Shown piece by piece: positions 1 to 15,300 of a DNA stretch of 64,000 bases (the stretch's first letter is position 1; every line of letters starts with the position of its first letter). The translations under genes and the position numbers were made by a program. The DNA is from Corbicula japonica (Eukaryota > Mollusca > Bivalvia > Venerida > Cyrenidae): assembly GCA_038501625.1 (NCBI GenBank), contig JAZAYU010000015.1, forward strand, positions 4,796,991 through 4,860,990, read 5' to 3'. The notes below the pieces were generated by a model, which saw nothing but the letters and a program-made list of their open reading frames with translations, was not told where the DNA came from and searched no databases.

Positions 1-105
1 CTGGACTGACAAAGCATCATGCCCTATCAAAACATAAATATCTTATTAGCTTTAAGTTCAACATATGAGTTACATTGTAGAAGTGTCTTGTCAAGAGCAC
101 CTTAC

Positions 106-305
106 CCTTACAGCCTCGATGCGATCTTTCTCCCAGAGGAAGGCAAAGTCCGAGTTCATGTACCTCTGTATGGCCTCTACAACATCAACCTTCAGAGACG
201 ATACTGCAGAGGACATCATCATCACATGCTTGGAAACATCCTTGTTCTCAACAATGCTCTTGTAATAACTCTTAAATGTCAAGTCTGGAGCCGGAGTTAA
301 TGCAT
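106..305 (-). CDS. DNAH5/8: Dynein heavy chain coding exon 24 (residues 1106-1172), last in window
   Basis: Encodes [20 protein letters not shown] and [14 protein letters not shown], matching '[20 protein letters not shown]...IWQKGKEEAIK'. Acceptor attcag. The donor is read as GTAAGG/gtaagg at 105; an alternative gct/gtaagg six bases earlier is possible. The rest of the gene lies to the left of the window. Confidence 0.88.
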
Positions 306-3300
306 CTGAATAATGTATTAGTACTTATAAACATATTGTTTTTGTTTGATGAGTGTCATGCATGTTTTAAACAAACTGTCAGTCCCATTCAGCAGCAGAT
401 TTTTATTCATATTTTCCAAGTAGAATGGAGCAATAAACCAGCTCCTACCAAACAATCTTAGGATCAAGTATCAAGGATTAAAAATGAAACTGAAATTAGA
501 GAGCATCTAAGACTTGGAGAATATCTTAGACTGTTTCAACTATTCTGAAACTGAGAATGGAGGCCTGTCTGTTATTGGCCAGTTTTGAACACTTGACTGA
601 CAAATGAACTGCACGAGACTGGAGATGTGCCATTTTCAGTTCTATGAAAAAAGACTGCTTAGATATTAGCCTGGTCTGGCATCTATGTATAAAACTGAGA
701 GCTTATGATCAATGAATGAAAACCTGGCTGTAATCTAACTAGCATCATATTAATGCAAATTGAAGCTGATTTGTAAAATTTAATGAGATACTTTGTACCC
801 AAGTAGCATGCATTTCTAGTCACAGATGACTCATGATGTCACACTCATAATTTAGCAGATATTTTCTCAGGGGAGTTGAACACAAATGTAATTTCAGTAG
901 AAGGGATAATTAATAAATGTAATGCATCTAGAAAAATTAAACTTAATGATTTGCAATAAATTTCTTTTATAATAAATCTCAAGTCTCATTTGTTTTTAAA
1001 GCAGATGTATTTTATGATTGATTGTCTTCGTTTATTTTCTTACCTACCATGATTGACTTGATTGCATAAATTTTGAATTACTTTAAGTATTATATATTAT
1101 GCTTAACTTATTATATATGCTTAACTTAATCATTAGTTATGGCCAATAAATGCAACTTAAATGCTAGGCTGTGTGGCAGTAATATGCTTTTCCATTACTG
1201 CCCATGAAAAGGCTCGATCAGACCCAGCCTGCAATATTTTCATATTAGTCGTGTTCGGTGGCTTCCAAAGTTCCAGCTTTTTGGTAAATTGATGATCTAA
1301 ACAAATGTGATTTTAAAAATTGTCCAAGCTTTTTTGTCACAATCCTGATATGTTTTGCCCATTTTTTCACTGTGGGGGAAACCAAATCTAGATTTTATTC
1401 AGGCCAATTAGTTTTTCTTTTTTTTTTGTCCTTTTTTCTTTAATTGTTTGTGGTGTCTTATTTGAAATTGATCTTTTTATAAACACAAGCTCTCTTTTCC
1501 TCTCTACTTATTGGCCGTGTGGGAAGGCTGTGTTTCTTGGTGTGGCAATTCCTGATATGCATATATCACTGTTTTAGTGATAAAATAATATGTTTGAAAA
1601 ATATTGAAGATATAATTTGGAAATCAATGTTGACAGCATTCTCAGCTGATGTACCGGTAGGCAATAATCTGTTGTAAGGAGCATACAGTTTGTCAACCAG
1701 TTCCAGTTATGCTGTGTATTTTGTAACACCTTACTAAATGCCTGATTGACCAAGCTGATTAAAGGCAGTGACAGGTTGCAGTTTGTTTGACCCAATTTGA
1801 AAGCTTGAATGATCTTGTTCATTGCTTTACAAAATAAATTTGGATTAAACACCTGGATAATAGACAAAAATTCAAAGTGTCATAAATTTTGATATCGACA
1901 ATGACCAAAATGAACTGAGTGAATAGCAATACCAGGGGTTTTTTTTAAGGAAGAGGGGAAGACGCTGGATGCTGGTCAAAAGGGTAAAAAATAGCGTGAA
2001 AAATACAAAATTGGGGAAAATCTAGTTAATTATACACTCTTGCTTGTATTAGCTAGAGTGAATGTTTATACTCAAGTTTATGCTTCTGTTATTCTTTTTC
2101 TAATTTTGCTTTCATTACCAAACAGTCTATTTAGCTTACAGAGGCATGTCTCTTTGTTATCTGTTTTTAACTGTACAAGAATAAGTTGATTTATACTTGC
2201 TCACTTTCTGAGCCTGCTTAAAATTTATCCATAATGTGTGTGCTTACTCGGTTCCGTTAGTACCTAATTTCTATCAAATATTCGTGAAAATAGTGCAGAT
2301 TTTAGCTGAAATAGATTAAACATAACTATAAATTAAGCTTCTGTTTACGTTTTGATAAAAAATATCACTTTACAAGGGGGAAATTGATTTTTATTGGGGA
2401 AAAAATTTTCTGTGGGGAATTTTTTTTCTAGGGGAAGACACTGACTACCAGCGTCAGTTGTTAAGGAAAAAAAACCCTGAATACAGTCATCAATAATCAT
2501 TAGAGGTAAGATGCTCAAAAAAGTGCTTAAACTTGAGACTGTATGTTGCAATGAGATAGCTTCAAAATATTAAATTAATTGAACAATCATAACTTGCTGA
2601 AAATTTCACCCAATCCTTTAAATTTCAGATTTGTGTGGCAAAGAAAGTGTCCCATTTTATAAAGGGATCGCCTAGGTAAGAGTATATACAGCATATTCAA
2701 TCCAGATATTGTATTTTACCTAGTGTTGCATTGGTTCCTGGCAGAAATGTGCTGGATCTATCAGGTTGTGCTTCAGTGTTACCCTGTCCCCACTGCTGCA
2801 TTCTTTTAGAGACATCCAAAACCAACTGACAGGCTTTGTTCAAACCATGCTGGATATCCTCCAGGTTTGGAACCACCACCTTTGAAACCATGTATTAATT
2901 AACAGTTTACCCAGTAAATTTGTGCAGTTGATAAACTTAAATGTGGTTAGTTCCAATATTTAAAATAGTATAACAATTCTAAGGTCTACAACAACTTTTT
3001 CAACAACTAATTATGTATTGTATCTCACATGTAGCAATATACATTCTAATTCTAATCTACTTTTTACTTCTAAACCTACCCATATATTGTGCCCAAGGTT
3101 ATAAAATTGAGCATGGAAACCAGTCCCAGTTGCCATTTCAGCCAATCAGATGCTTGAGATTTGAGACCGGTTTCCAATCTCAGCTTTATAACCTTGGGAC
3201 CAGGTAAAGATCCAGCATAAGCAAGAGTGGTAAGGAAAAGGCACTCTTAGTATTGTTGGCTATTTATCAAATAATTATGTAAAAATCTTGCAAAAAAAGG

Positions 3301-6300
3301 TAATTGTTATATATGGAATAGTATAACAGTATGCATTCTGTAGGTTTGTATTATTCGAGTTGTTTATGTAAACAATACCACGGGAGACCAAAGATGGAGC
3401 GTGATGTGGTTTACCTATGCAACAAGAAATAATACAAACCTACAGACTGCATACAGACTGCATACTGTCATAATGTTCCTTTAATTATATACCCTTCTCG
3501 CTCAAAACAAATTTAAATAACAAAATTTTAGTCATGATAGTAAAAATAAAAATAGTGGAGTTTGATATGTGCCTGAAAATTACGCCAACACAGTATGACA
3601 TCACATAGAACACAGAAATGACTGCAATACAACAAAAACACATATATCTCTAGTAAAATATGTCTTATGTAGTCTGTAAACACTTCCATGGTTTATAATA
3701 CTATTTGGTTTATAATACTATTTTTACTTTCACTTTTGCGATTTTGTAGGCGACAATCCAATTGGTTCAAATGGTTAGTGATAAAAGCACGTTTTAGTTA
3801 CTCGTCATCAGATCCTGATAGTGTAGCCGGTTTTCAGGAGATGATTTTAATCAGATCGAGTAACTTTGTACCAGAGAGGCTGGCGCAACTGTTGTGACTT
3901 TTTTTAGCTTAAAAGGATAACTATGTAACAATTAGACCAAGAATCGAACCTGCTGCACAACATGTGAAGTTGCATTTATTTAAAACAATAGTTTCCAAGT
4001 GTGTGGTTTTTTTAATTGTTCTCTCATATAGTTCTCACATTGCCATGTAAAAGAAAAAATCTAGCAATGTTAAATAGAATTTAAAATTATGCATTGTTCT
4101 CATAGCCTCCTTAGAATATTTTGTGAGTTGGGACAAACAAATGGATGGACACAGTGACCCCTATGTACAGCTTTTCTTCAAAAGGGTGACACAAAAACTT
4201 GTAGGGGTCAAAATGATCATTCTTAGTCTGTACTTGCACATGGAGTATTTCACCATGGTAAGAGGATGTGTTACGTCATTTATCATCCCAAAACTAACTT
4301 AGAGGAAGTACTTACTACATTGGGTATAGCCAGGGTTATGTTGCTGGTAAAGAATGGAATCCTGCTCTCATTTGACCCTCCGATACCTTCATCAAAGCTC
4401 ATCATGCTTGTGCCCCTATTGCAACCAAAATAATATAATTTTCTGTTGTATTTAATAGAAATTAGTTTGACAATACATGTACATACTTAGGAAAGCTTTT
4501 TAACTTCAACCAAAAGCACTGTCAATAAGTGGTACAAAATATCAGTAATTTCCCTTTTCTTTTACAGATCAAACATTATTTATTTTATTTTTATCTCCTA
4601 TTGATTAGAACAAATTCTTAAATCACAAATCTGATTCCTTCTTCTCTTCTCACTTCAGCACTAGAGTAGAATATTTGAGTCAAAACATCCAAAAAATGCT
4701 AGTCTTTCTATAAAAGGATGTTATCAAGTCAAATAGACAACAGAGGTAATGTGGACATGAAAAAGATTGTTAAGCTAAAACTAGAATTCTGATGTCATCT
4801 TTGATTAAGCCTGGTATTCCTCGAGGTCTTGCTCTGTGTCTGCTGGATGTGGCCATCCCTGATATGGAAATTTCACTTTTTTTTTCATATAAAATTCAGT
4901 AAAAAAAAGTGCTAAAATTTATACAGTGTTGTCAGTAGCCTTTTGGTTCTTACCAAAAATAGCAACAACTAAAAATGTCTAAATCATTGCCTGGTAAGAC
5001 ACTTTTATGACATTGTTTAATAATTATACCTTGAAAGAAACCTCTTTCTCATTGCATCCAGAGAGAATCTGGTTGCTCTAAGTAGAGATTCTACAAGTCT
5101 ATGTTTGAAGTGTTCAGTAAGTTCATCACATGCTTCTTTGATCGTTTGCTCACCATCAGCATCATCATCCACTTTAGGATCTACAGATATTGAAACAGTA
5201 GTAACTGCATCTGACTGGGATTCATCTTCAGCTAAAACAGATGAAAAAAGAACTTTAAAAGCCACTGCATGCTACAAATAGGAAAATATTGTTGGCTCAA
5301 TTTCATTGAGCCTGTTAATCTGGTTGGCTATACCACGTGACTTTTTGGATGTTGTGCACATACAAAATCACTTGCTTCAGGTAAGTTTTTCCTTATTTCT
5401 CAGTTAATACTGGACCAATTTCATAAATAGGTCATCTACTGGTGATAACAAACCTTCCAACCAAATTTGAGGACCAAAGGTGAAAGCATGTCAAGTTTTT
5501 GATCAGACAAAGTTTTTGTGTTCCTGTGAACTTGACATTTGACCTACTGACCTCAAATTCAATAGGGATCTTCTACAGGTGATGACAAACCTGCCTACCA
5601 AATGATAGAACCATAGGTGAATGTTTTGTCTAGTTATTGATTGGACAGGTGATGACAAACATGTCTACCAAATTTGACAGTTGCCCTCATTTTTCAAATA
5701 GACATACAAATTTGGTTAAAATCAATCTATTGGGTTTAGGGATGTTGTTTGAAATAAAAATTGTTAATGAACAACAGATGATGTGAAAAGACTGGTCACA
5801 ATAACTCACCAAGGTAAGCTAAATTAACTTAATTACTAATAGAAGTTTTTATTGTTGGTCTTGCACATTATATATTTCAAGTATTAAACCAATAGGTTGA
5901 TTACTTTCAAATTTATAACAACATTAATTTAATAATAAACTTCAGCACTACAGGATGCCAGACAAATTGACCCCATATGTCTACCTATTTTTTGCAGGCA
6001 ACACAAACATAATGGCAGGAAAAAAATTTCCTTTACACTCATCTACACATTTTGCCTGATGATCAGTGAAAGTTGCAATGAAATCCATTCCAAATTAAAT
6101 GAGAAGTGTGAGAAACACTATTGCTAAGACAGACAGATGCTCAATCCAGTATACCTCCAAACCCTTTAACTTATTACAGGGTATAATTAAATCATCTACA
6201 TCTATTTGCGTGTCAGAACCGTCATTCTGGGAAGACTTACACAAGTTCAAATCAGGCAGCTCTGTGCTCTGGTGAGTATGAGCCCTACGCATGAAGATGG

Positions 6301-9300
6301 TAACAAGTTCCTTCACTGCGTCCTCCACTGTCTGGTTTAATTTGTTCAGATCCACAGCTATCTGTGCACAGTATATCTACAATAAAAGCATGGTTGCAAC
6401 AGAGATGTTTTACTCAAAACAGGTTGTGCCCCCTGTCCACAAATACTGATATTGTTTTTCATTAAAAACTGACACTGATCTTCAAAATCTTACCTTGGTT
6501 TTCCAATGTTAATGACAATAAATACAGATAAAGTTAGAACTTAAATATCATAATGAATGTAAGCTGACAATGAAAATTAATATCAAAAAAGTTGTTTGAA
6601 CACAAGGCCAGGTATGGTATTGGTTGAATATACATCAGTAGACCCTTTGCAAGCTGAATGCAGCACAAACTTTGTCGAACAGCCATATTATTTAGAGTAC
6701 ATATCCAAACTCAGCAAATCGAACAAATCTTAACTATCACTGATCATATTCTTTAAAAACAACAACAGCTACAATAAACACAATTTGAAAGTTGTTTTAC
6801 TAATTATGAAAATGCTTTAAGCATGTTAAGTGGAATACAACAATTCGGATGAAATTGAAAAAGTACTGAACATTGCAATTTAAATTTGCCACATCAACTT
6901 TTTGCTGACCAGCATCAGGATTAAGTAAAAGGATTGTAACAGATATGAAAACAGAATAAAACAATTTTAATTTATTTATTAATATAAAATAACAAAATAA
7001 ACCATCAGACTCACATCAGTCGATATTATTAAAATATTCTATGTGTTATGTGTATTTCTATCGACTGATGTGAGTTTGATGGTTTATTTTGTTATTTTAA
7101 ATTAATAAATAAATTAAAATTGTTAATTAATATAAAGATGGGGCTCATTGATAAATCCAGTTAAAACTGAATTTAACTGGATGTTGATCATCTAGTTGAT
7201 TTACCTCCATGTTACTAAGGAATTCTGCGACGCTGAAAGGATACTTTTCTGGCAGGTCACACAGCATGGTCTCACTGATCTCCTTCAGGCTGTAGTCTAT
7301 CCTTGTCACCTTGATGTCATTTATCTGTAGTTAGATAACATAATCATATGAGATATTACATAAGAAGACACATCTTGCATTTCGCTACAATGAGTTTCTT
7401 TGTTGAGAATAATTCCATTTTAATGTGAAAGTCATTTTATATTTTTGCTCTAGAAGTTTGTTTCTATATAAGATGCTTTGCACAATGTTTTGACTGTTGA
7501 CTTTGCCCACACAATTGGACTGGAGTTCTCAAAACAAGTGCTAAAATTTGCTCTATCATCAATAGTTACAACAGCTATTCTGAAAACATTAGTCATTAGA
7601 AATAGCATCTTCTGACTACTGGCATTTTTTTCATTACCTTTTGTCGGCAGGTGAAATTATTATGTATTTTTCAATAAATCATTCCATTCTTCTGACCAAA
7701 TTTCATAAGAAACAAACATTTTTAAATTTTTGACATCGAGATAGGGTGAGCAACGTAACCATACACCTTAGAAAGAAAATTTGGCATCACAAACTTTTAA
7801 ATAAGTGAATAGTTTTTTCATGTCATGATGAATGTATAATAAAACATTTAATCCTTATAAGTATTTCTGAGCAATGAATACATGTGATTAGACAATGACT
7901 GAGTATGAAATATTTTGTTGAAATAAATGCTGTATTTATTCTTAATATTCCAATGAAAGATAACTCTGTTACTTTCCAAGGCAGCTAACAGTTATAAACT
8001 GTGAACTGGGGCAACTAGCTGACTGCCATATTGAGCACAACCTGCTGCTAGGGGCCATTGGCAGTAATATGCATTCCATTAACTGCCCATAAATAAGATC
8101 AATCAAACCAAGCAAGCAATATTTTCATATTTGTCATGTTCGGTGGCTTTCAAAATTCTATTTCATCTAACAAAAAATGTATTTTGATTTTTAAAAAAAA
8201 GAGACAGAATTTGCTGTGATCAGAACTAAAGGAATGTAAACAAGAGGGTCCATGGGACCCTGGGTCGCTCACCTGTCAACAACTGCTCAATGGTTGCAAG
8301 AGTTGTGTGCAAGTTTGGTAAAATCAAGTCAAAAATTAAAAAAAATTAAGCTGCTATTGTGGCTAAAATATAACTAGATGATGCTCTATACCAAATATCT
8401 AAGCTCTAGGCCTTACGGTTTCAGATTAAGTAGACATCCATTAGACAATGCTACTTACCAAATATCTAAGCTGTATGCATTGTGGTTTGTGAGAAGAAGA
8501 TTTTTAAAGATTTCCTATATAAGTCTATGTAAAATGAAGTGACCCCTGGGGCAGGGCCAATTTTGACCCCAGGGAAATAATTTGAAAAATATTTGTAGAG
8601 TTCCACTAGAGGGTGCTAAATGCCAAATATCTAAGCTCTAGGCCTTGTGGTTTCAGACAAGAAGATTTTTAAAGTTTTTCCTTTAGGTTGCCATGGCAAC
8701 CAGAGTTCTGCATGGAACTGATTTCTTTGAATAAATTTGGAAGAGCTTCATGCAAGGAACATCTGTGGCAAGTTTCATCAACTTTGGCCCAGGGGTTTAA
8801 GAGGAGATGTCGTTTGAAGTAAAAGTTTACGGACGGACGACGGACGGACGACGGACAAATTGTGATCACAAAAGCTCACCTTGTCACTACATGACAGGTG
8901 AGCTAAAAAGCAATATATGCATATCAGGAATTGCCACATTCAAAAAACACAGCCTCCCCACGCAGCGAAAAAGAAGAGAGGAAGAGAGAGAGCCCATGTT
9001 TTATATAAGTATCATGTCAATTCAAATAGGACGCCAAAAACAATTAACGAAGAAGAGAACCTTTGGGGATACCGCCTTGGAACGGTCAGTGGCAAAACAA
9101 ATTGGGATAAAATTCTTTTATTTTGGTTGTCTGTTCGGTGTATTTAAAACTGAATCTAATTGTTAATAAATTACATATTATTTTGTGGAAATACTAAAGT
9201 ACTCAGTGTATAAACTATCGTTTAAGCTGGACTTACTAAATATTGTAACTGATGTTGTGCCTACCAAACAAATCTTAACATAAGACCACAAACTTCCTGA

Positions 9301-12300
9301 TAAAAACAATTACAGATCCTACACAGCAAACACTTTGTTTAACATACCTGCTTAACAACAATATACAAATCTTTTAATGCATCTCTCACTGTCTTGAAGT
9401 ATGTTGGTAGACTGAGTGAAGTCCAGGTGTGGGCAAACAGTCCTGGTCTCAAGACTGCATCAACCTGTAATAACCACCATGCAAGCTATGTTTAAGCATG
9501 AGACGTTATAGTGAACACATCTTGTTCAATCTTTGAATTTAGGAAACCCTGGATCCCATGTTGAATGTAAGTTGGCAGACATACATATAAAAACTTTCTC
9601 TGTAATACAGCATTATCTATATTGTGCATGGAAAAAGTGCCGTCATAAAAGTAAACACATAAAGGAGTATAAAACTTTAAATTTAACAGTACAAATATAA
9701 ATTTCTTCTTCATGCTGAACCACACACAAAATTAAAAACTCTGAACCAGCCTGTAATTGTTCCCAAAGACTTGTCTGTTTAAATGGAATTCTAACTTAAG
9801 TGCTGAACAGTCCATCAAAGAGCAGACTCCTTATTTGGTTAGAGGGCCATTATCTTCAAACTGACTGAGGCAATCTGATTGCTAATTTGGTCCAATTTAA
9901 GAAATTAATGGCCCATAACTCCTGAACAACAAGAGCAATCTAGATGGTCAATGAAGTTGTGCAAGATAAAATACAAGTTGGTTTGGTTAAGACTGAGTAA
10001 GTTCTTATCAAGTTAAGTTAATGACTTGAATACCTTTGTGAACACCATCCGCAGCTCATCATTCTGCTCACCATAGGAAATGTCACACAGAATAACTGGA
10101 CTGTCTGAAACTAATAGAAGGCTAGTCTATGAAAAGGTTAAAGGTTAAACTTACCCTTTTCAGGACTGGACTGAGAGGAGCAAGCAGGATTGCTGGAATC
10201 GAACTTCTTATCCTATTGTTCTCTTCTAGTAACATCTGAAAGTACAACAAATGCTACAAGTTTAAAAGCTGGTACTAGTAAACAGTTACATAGAAATTTG
10301 TATCTTAGACACAATAAACCTAATGTGTTCCAAGATTTTAACCAAATACAAACAAAATAAGGCTGCTTAACACAGGTAAAAATAAGAACAAAATGTCAAT
10401 TTAGGACATATTTAAGATAGCTGTTTATGGCAGGTGGCTGTTGAATTCAGGTGGTTGTTAAGGAATTGTGATTAACCCAATAAGTGATATGCCCAGCACT
10501 TTTCACATTAGCAGCCAATGAAGACCAAACTGGGCAGTCTGACCATTGTCTGCACAGTCTACAAATTCCACTATAAACAGTAAGTGGACCAGCACAAAAT
10601 AAAGAACAGATATGATCATTATATAATGAATTACCTGCATCTGTTCATAGTGAGTTCTGAGTGTTTCACTGGAATAGAGAAGAAGTTTGGCCGCCTCTGG
10701 AACACATAACTCTCTCTTGAGCATGTATTCGGATTCTTTGATCACTTCAAAGATGTAGGGATCAAAGTTGGTCAGCAGCTGCTCTGTGGTAGGATGCCTT
10801 ATCAGGACAGGCACCTGAAGATCTAAGAAAATAATGGAACACTGAATTTTACCTCATTCATTGTCCTTTGATCTGATGCAATATTATTTACATGCACTGA
10901 GGGTACATAACTGTGAGATCTTGGTACCTACAACCAAGTATTTCTAGCAATAGAATTGTCCCCAGACTTAAACTTTTTATGTTAAACCAGAGTCCACAAT
11001 TGTAATATTATAGCTATATATTAGATGTTGATATATATATTGGATCCCAATAAAACTATGCTCTACTGTATACTTTAAGTTTCAAGTTGATATCTCTTCT
11101 GCATACATTTCAAGGATTAATTTGATACCTCAGGCATTTTCAAAGAAAAATAACTATAGAAGAGTAATGGGTGTTACAGATTATGATGTAGATTATGATA
11201 GTGAATATAATAATTATATATTCAAAATTTCAAGTTGATATTTTAAGGAGTTTTAAAATTTTGGACAAAGTGCATACTTTTGTTTAACACAAAAAGAAAG
11301 TGCAAACAGGTACTAACTTGAAAAGTTTTTATAGCAGAGTCATGGGTCTTGTTGATAATGACATTGATTATGGTGGTGAATATATATTACAAGTCACTAA
11401 TTGAATTCTCAAGTACTTTTTTGTTATGAACCAAGTGCATATATTTTGTTTAACGGAATCTGATCTAGGTAAGATGAGTAGTAAAGCCAATAAGATGGGT
11501 GTTTAATTGAACATTTTGTCATCCCCCCCACCCTCCCCCGCCCTCTGCTGCTATGTCGGAATAAAAATGGAAGTATAAAAAATGGGCAAAAAATCCATCT
11601 AAGGTGACTTGACCTAAGAATTTTGCATCATCACCAATGTGTTGTCATAAGCAATATAATTTTAATGTTGCATGAAGAAATATTCAGAAATCGCAGAGTT
11701 ATAGCAAACATTATAGGGTATGACATTAAGGCCCAACTGAATGACATTTACTAGTAAATCGTCGGTTCGGTCCAGCCGAGTCCTAAGCTAGCTGGACGAA
11801 GTGGTAGTGTTGCAAAATTGTCAATATATGTCGAAATGTCAGTTATTATAAGGTTTAAAGAGCAAAATTAGGCTAGATCTCTGTCCAATATTTGCTTGTT
11901 CGATTTACCTTCAGTAACTGGGAACTCCGCCATTTAATATTTTTAAACAATATTGACATGCGTTATCTGAATGGCTTATGTAACGATCTGTGTTATCTAA
12001 AATAAAACATATAAAATGCCCGTATGTATAAATGCCCATATGTAACGTCATTTCATTATTGCTAAATAAAATTTATAGACTATGACATATACATATGGGC
12101 AATTTTCAGTGAAATCGAGGACTTGTTTTGGGGAATTGATAATCTTTCATACTATCGGCTTATTTAAGTTTATTTATGTGATCCAACAATCCCTAACATA
12201 ATGATTTAACGTTATTATTGTAAGAAAAAAAGAACAAATACTGCATAATTATACATTCGAGCTCCTATTCCATAAATAAATTACTGGAATCCCAAGTATT

Positions 12301-15300
12301 ACGACATCACACTGTTTCTGGTTTTGCTTTGTTATTCGCAGACGACAGTAAAAAATGTCAAACAGTCTTTTGAATTCTGGATTTTTGAGTGACAAAAAGA
12401 ACGAGCCAATGAAAAAAAAGATGAGTCCAAAGAAAAGTATGAAAAGACTGAGATCTTTTTGTCCAAAGTGGTTTGATGACTAACTTGCTTGGATTTGATG
12501 AAGAAAAAAAAGTTATGTTCTGCAAGTCGTGTAGAGCAGCAAAGCCAAATGATAACGGCTGCTTCATAGTTGGTACAGACAATTTCCGTATTGACAATAT
12601 TAAAGGGCATGGCAAATCCCCCAGACATTGTTCTAATCAACGTAGTTTTGAAATTAAAAATTGTCCGCCACAGAGTATGTTAGTTGCTTCATATACTGTG
12701 TTGTTTATTTAGCCTATCCCTGGTACTAGCGGGAAACAAGGGTATGCATTGACTGAGCCAATGGATGCAGCCATCAGACACATGAATCATGACCAGGCAG
12801 AACACCTGCGTGCACGATTCAATACACCCTGTAGCAAAGGAAGAGCTTTTACCATGTATCCAAATTTGCTTTCAACAGAAAATGGGGTAGTTATTCCTAA
12901 CAGCTATGCCCGCATCAAGCTTGTCGCCGGTTCATGAAATACATATATGATGACATTCAAGAAAAAACAATTACATTGATCAAGAACGCTAGAGTACTTT
13001 CTGTCATGTATGATGGTGCCACAGACGTGTCGGTCAGTGAAAATGAGATCGGTTATGCCATGGTTGTAGAAAATGGCATACCATGCAATGTGTTAATAAA
13101 TTGGAGCAGTTGAGCATGCTCATGCCAAAGATGTTCTTAGTACCACTGATAAGACAATGGATAGTACTGACCCAGGTTGGAACTGGAAACTTAAGTTAAT
13201 TGCCACTGGCTCGGACGGAGCTACTGTGAACTTAGGCAAACGTCACAGTGTGGCCAAACTGTTAAAAGATGAAGTACCCCACCTGCTTGCAATGCATGTG
13301 TCAGCCACCGACTTGAACTTGGGGCTATTGATGCTATGAGAGAGGGGGACCGCAAGTTATTTGCAGATCTTAAAACAGTACTCATGAGCCTCCACAAGCA
13401 CTATCACACCAGTGCCAAATCCATTAGAGAACTCCAGCTGCTTGCCGAGGCCATGGATGAAAAGATGGTCAAACCTGCTAACCTTTCAGGAACGAGGTAG
13501 ATGCCTAATCTCAGCAGATGTCTGAACATTCTGTTAACAAAGTACACTACTTTTGTGACTCACTTTGAAAACACATTGGAAGGCAAGATTGGCACGGCAG
13601 ATGTTCAAGCAAGATCGAGCACGGTTAATCTTGAATCACCTGAAAGACTTCACCCTTCTTTGCTACATGCACTTCTTGACAGACATTTTGGTATTTTGAG
13701 CGACTTATGTAGCAATAAACTGAAACATTGATGCATTTTGCTATTTTAGGCTGAGAGAGCAGTATATGGTGAGGAAAGTTTGGTCGCTCTGTGCCAGCAC
13801 TACAGTGATCAACTGTAATGTACAACACCAACAACATGTTGAGTGGCCTGCCCTCAAAGTTCTCATTAGCCATCAACCTAGAGACATTAGAGGCCAGGAT
13901 TTCTATTACAGACTATTCATCAATCCAAACCAGCCAGAAAACCTTCATAACATTCTCACGCTTGTCGAGATTATTCTTTGCATTACTGTTTCCTGTGCTG
14001 TGTGTGTGCAGGACATTTCAATTATGGCCCGTGTTAAATCGGACTGGAGGGCACATCTTGATATCTCCATGCTGAACATGTTGATGGCACTGGCCATTGA
14101 AGGTCCAACTGTTGAGGCCTACAATGCCCAGCGAGCCATTGAACTTTGGTGGCATTGAGGGCAAAGGGCCAGACGCCCTGACTTTGATGACTTAATCATA
14201 CCAGACATTATTTGAAGTTCACAGTTCAAATCATGATTGACAGTTCCGAGTTAAACTTAAGGCGTTCCTAATTTTGGTTAATTATTTTGTTTGTTCGTGA
14301 TATAACACTTTGATGACTAACTTATACCAGTCAGGACATTTTTGAAGTTAATGATGAATCATGATTGATAGTTTGAGTTAAACCATTTCTAATTTTGGTT
14401 AATTTTTGTGTTTGTTTGTGGTATAACATGCATGTTTAACTCATGTATCAATGCTGTGAACAAATTAAACATTAATTACAACCAGTCATTGTACATTGTC
14501 AGTGTTGAAGTACTGTTTCCATGTTGGTCTAGTTCATGTTAGGTCAGGTCTAGTAGAGTTTCAAAGTAACTGGACCACTAATCCAGGTGTTGAAAAAGTT
14601 AATGTTGAACCCTGCATTAAGTTTTTGTGTCAAAATCAAGGTACAAACAGGGGCAATAAGTTCATCACATGTGACCTTGACCTTAAGAATTAGTCATCAT
14701 AACAAGTGTGCTATACAGAATAAGTCATCATCACAAGTGTGAAATGGAAGAGTTATAGCCAAGGTCAAGTTTTCGTGAAGGACAGACAGATCTCTTTTGA
14801 CAAAAAGAAAAAGCGACACAAAATTTATTTCCAAAATAACTATATCGTACTTGACTTTGCCCCAAGTTTGAAATAGACCAAAAAGTTATACATGTGTTTT
14901 GATTTATTCTATTCATGAGAAAAACTGAGTCCCCTTACAATACCACAAAACATTTCCGTAAAATAAATTTAACTGTTTTACAAAATGCAGATTCAATGGT
15001 TTTGCACTGAGCCCTCGATATATAGATATGTAAATTATGTGACCAAATAGCCTAATGTACATCACCTGTATGTGTTAAATGTGTTTATTTTAGATGCCAA
15101 AATGAGTGATGTCAATGACGTCATTAAGACATAATGTTGCTAATGTTGCATTTACAACGTAAACATTGATAAGTAATCCATGTAAAAGACCCTTGAAGAA
15201 GGGGGGTTTATACCCCGGAAACTTTGAGATTAAATTTGTGTTTTAGTGAACAGTCTGTAAAATAAAAGCTTGAACGTGAAGACCCAGAAATCTCAAAAAC

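Larger units (their letters stand above)
306..2719 (-). other. Intron between coding exons 23 and 24
   Basis: About 2.4 kb. The first 860 bases show no recognisable structure. Pieces of dispersed repeat R1 lie at 1175-1285 and 1420-1570, and a CAGGG-ended element at 1933-2479. No coding signal on either strand. Confidence 0.7.
2880..4315 (-). other. Intron between coding exons 22 and 23
   Basis: About 1.4 kb with two foldback sequences (3091-3202 and 3322-3473). The remainder shows no recognisable structure. Confidence 0.7.

Noticed and set aside
5017..5030. Extension of dynein exon 21 to the stop after RYNY
   Set aside because: The donor at 5029 gives a phase that exactly matches exon 22, whose product continues the family alignment.
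8807..9166. 119-codon plus-strand frame
   Set aside because: Spans the junction of two repeats (the 8241-8906 element and an R1 head).
12332..12640. 102-codon minus-strand frame overlapping the hAT remnant
   Set aside because: Antisense shadow of the plus-strand transposase frames, which carry recognisable motifs.
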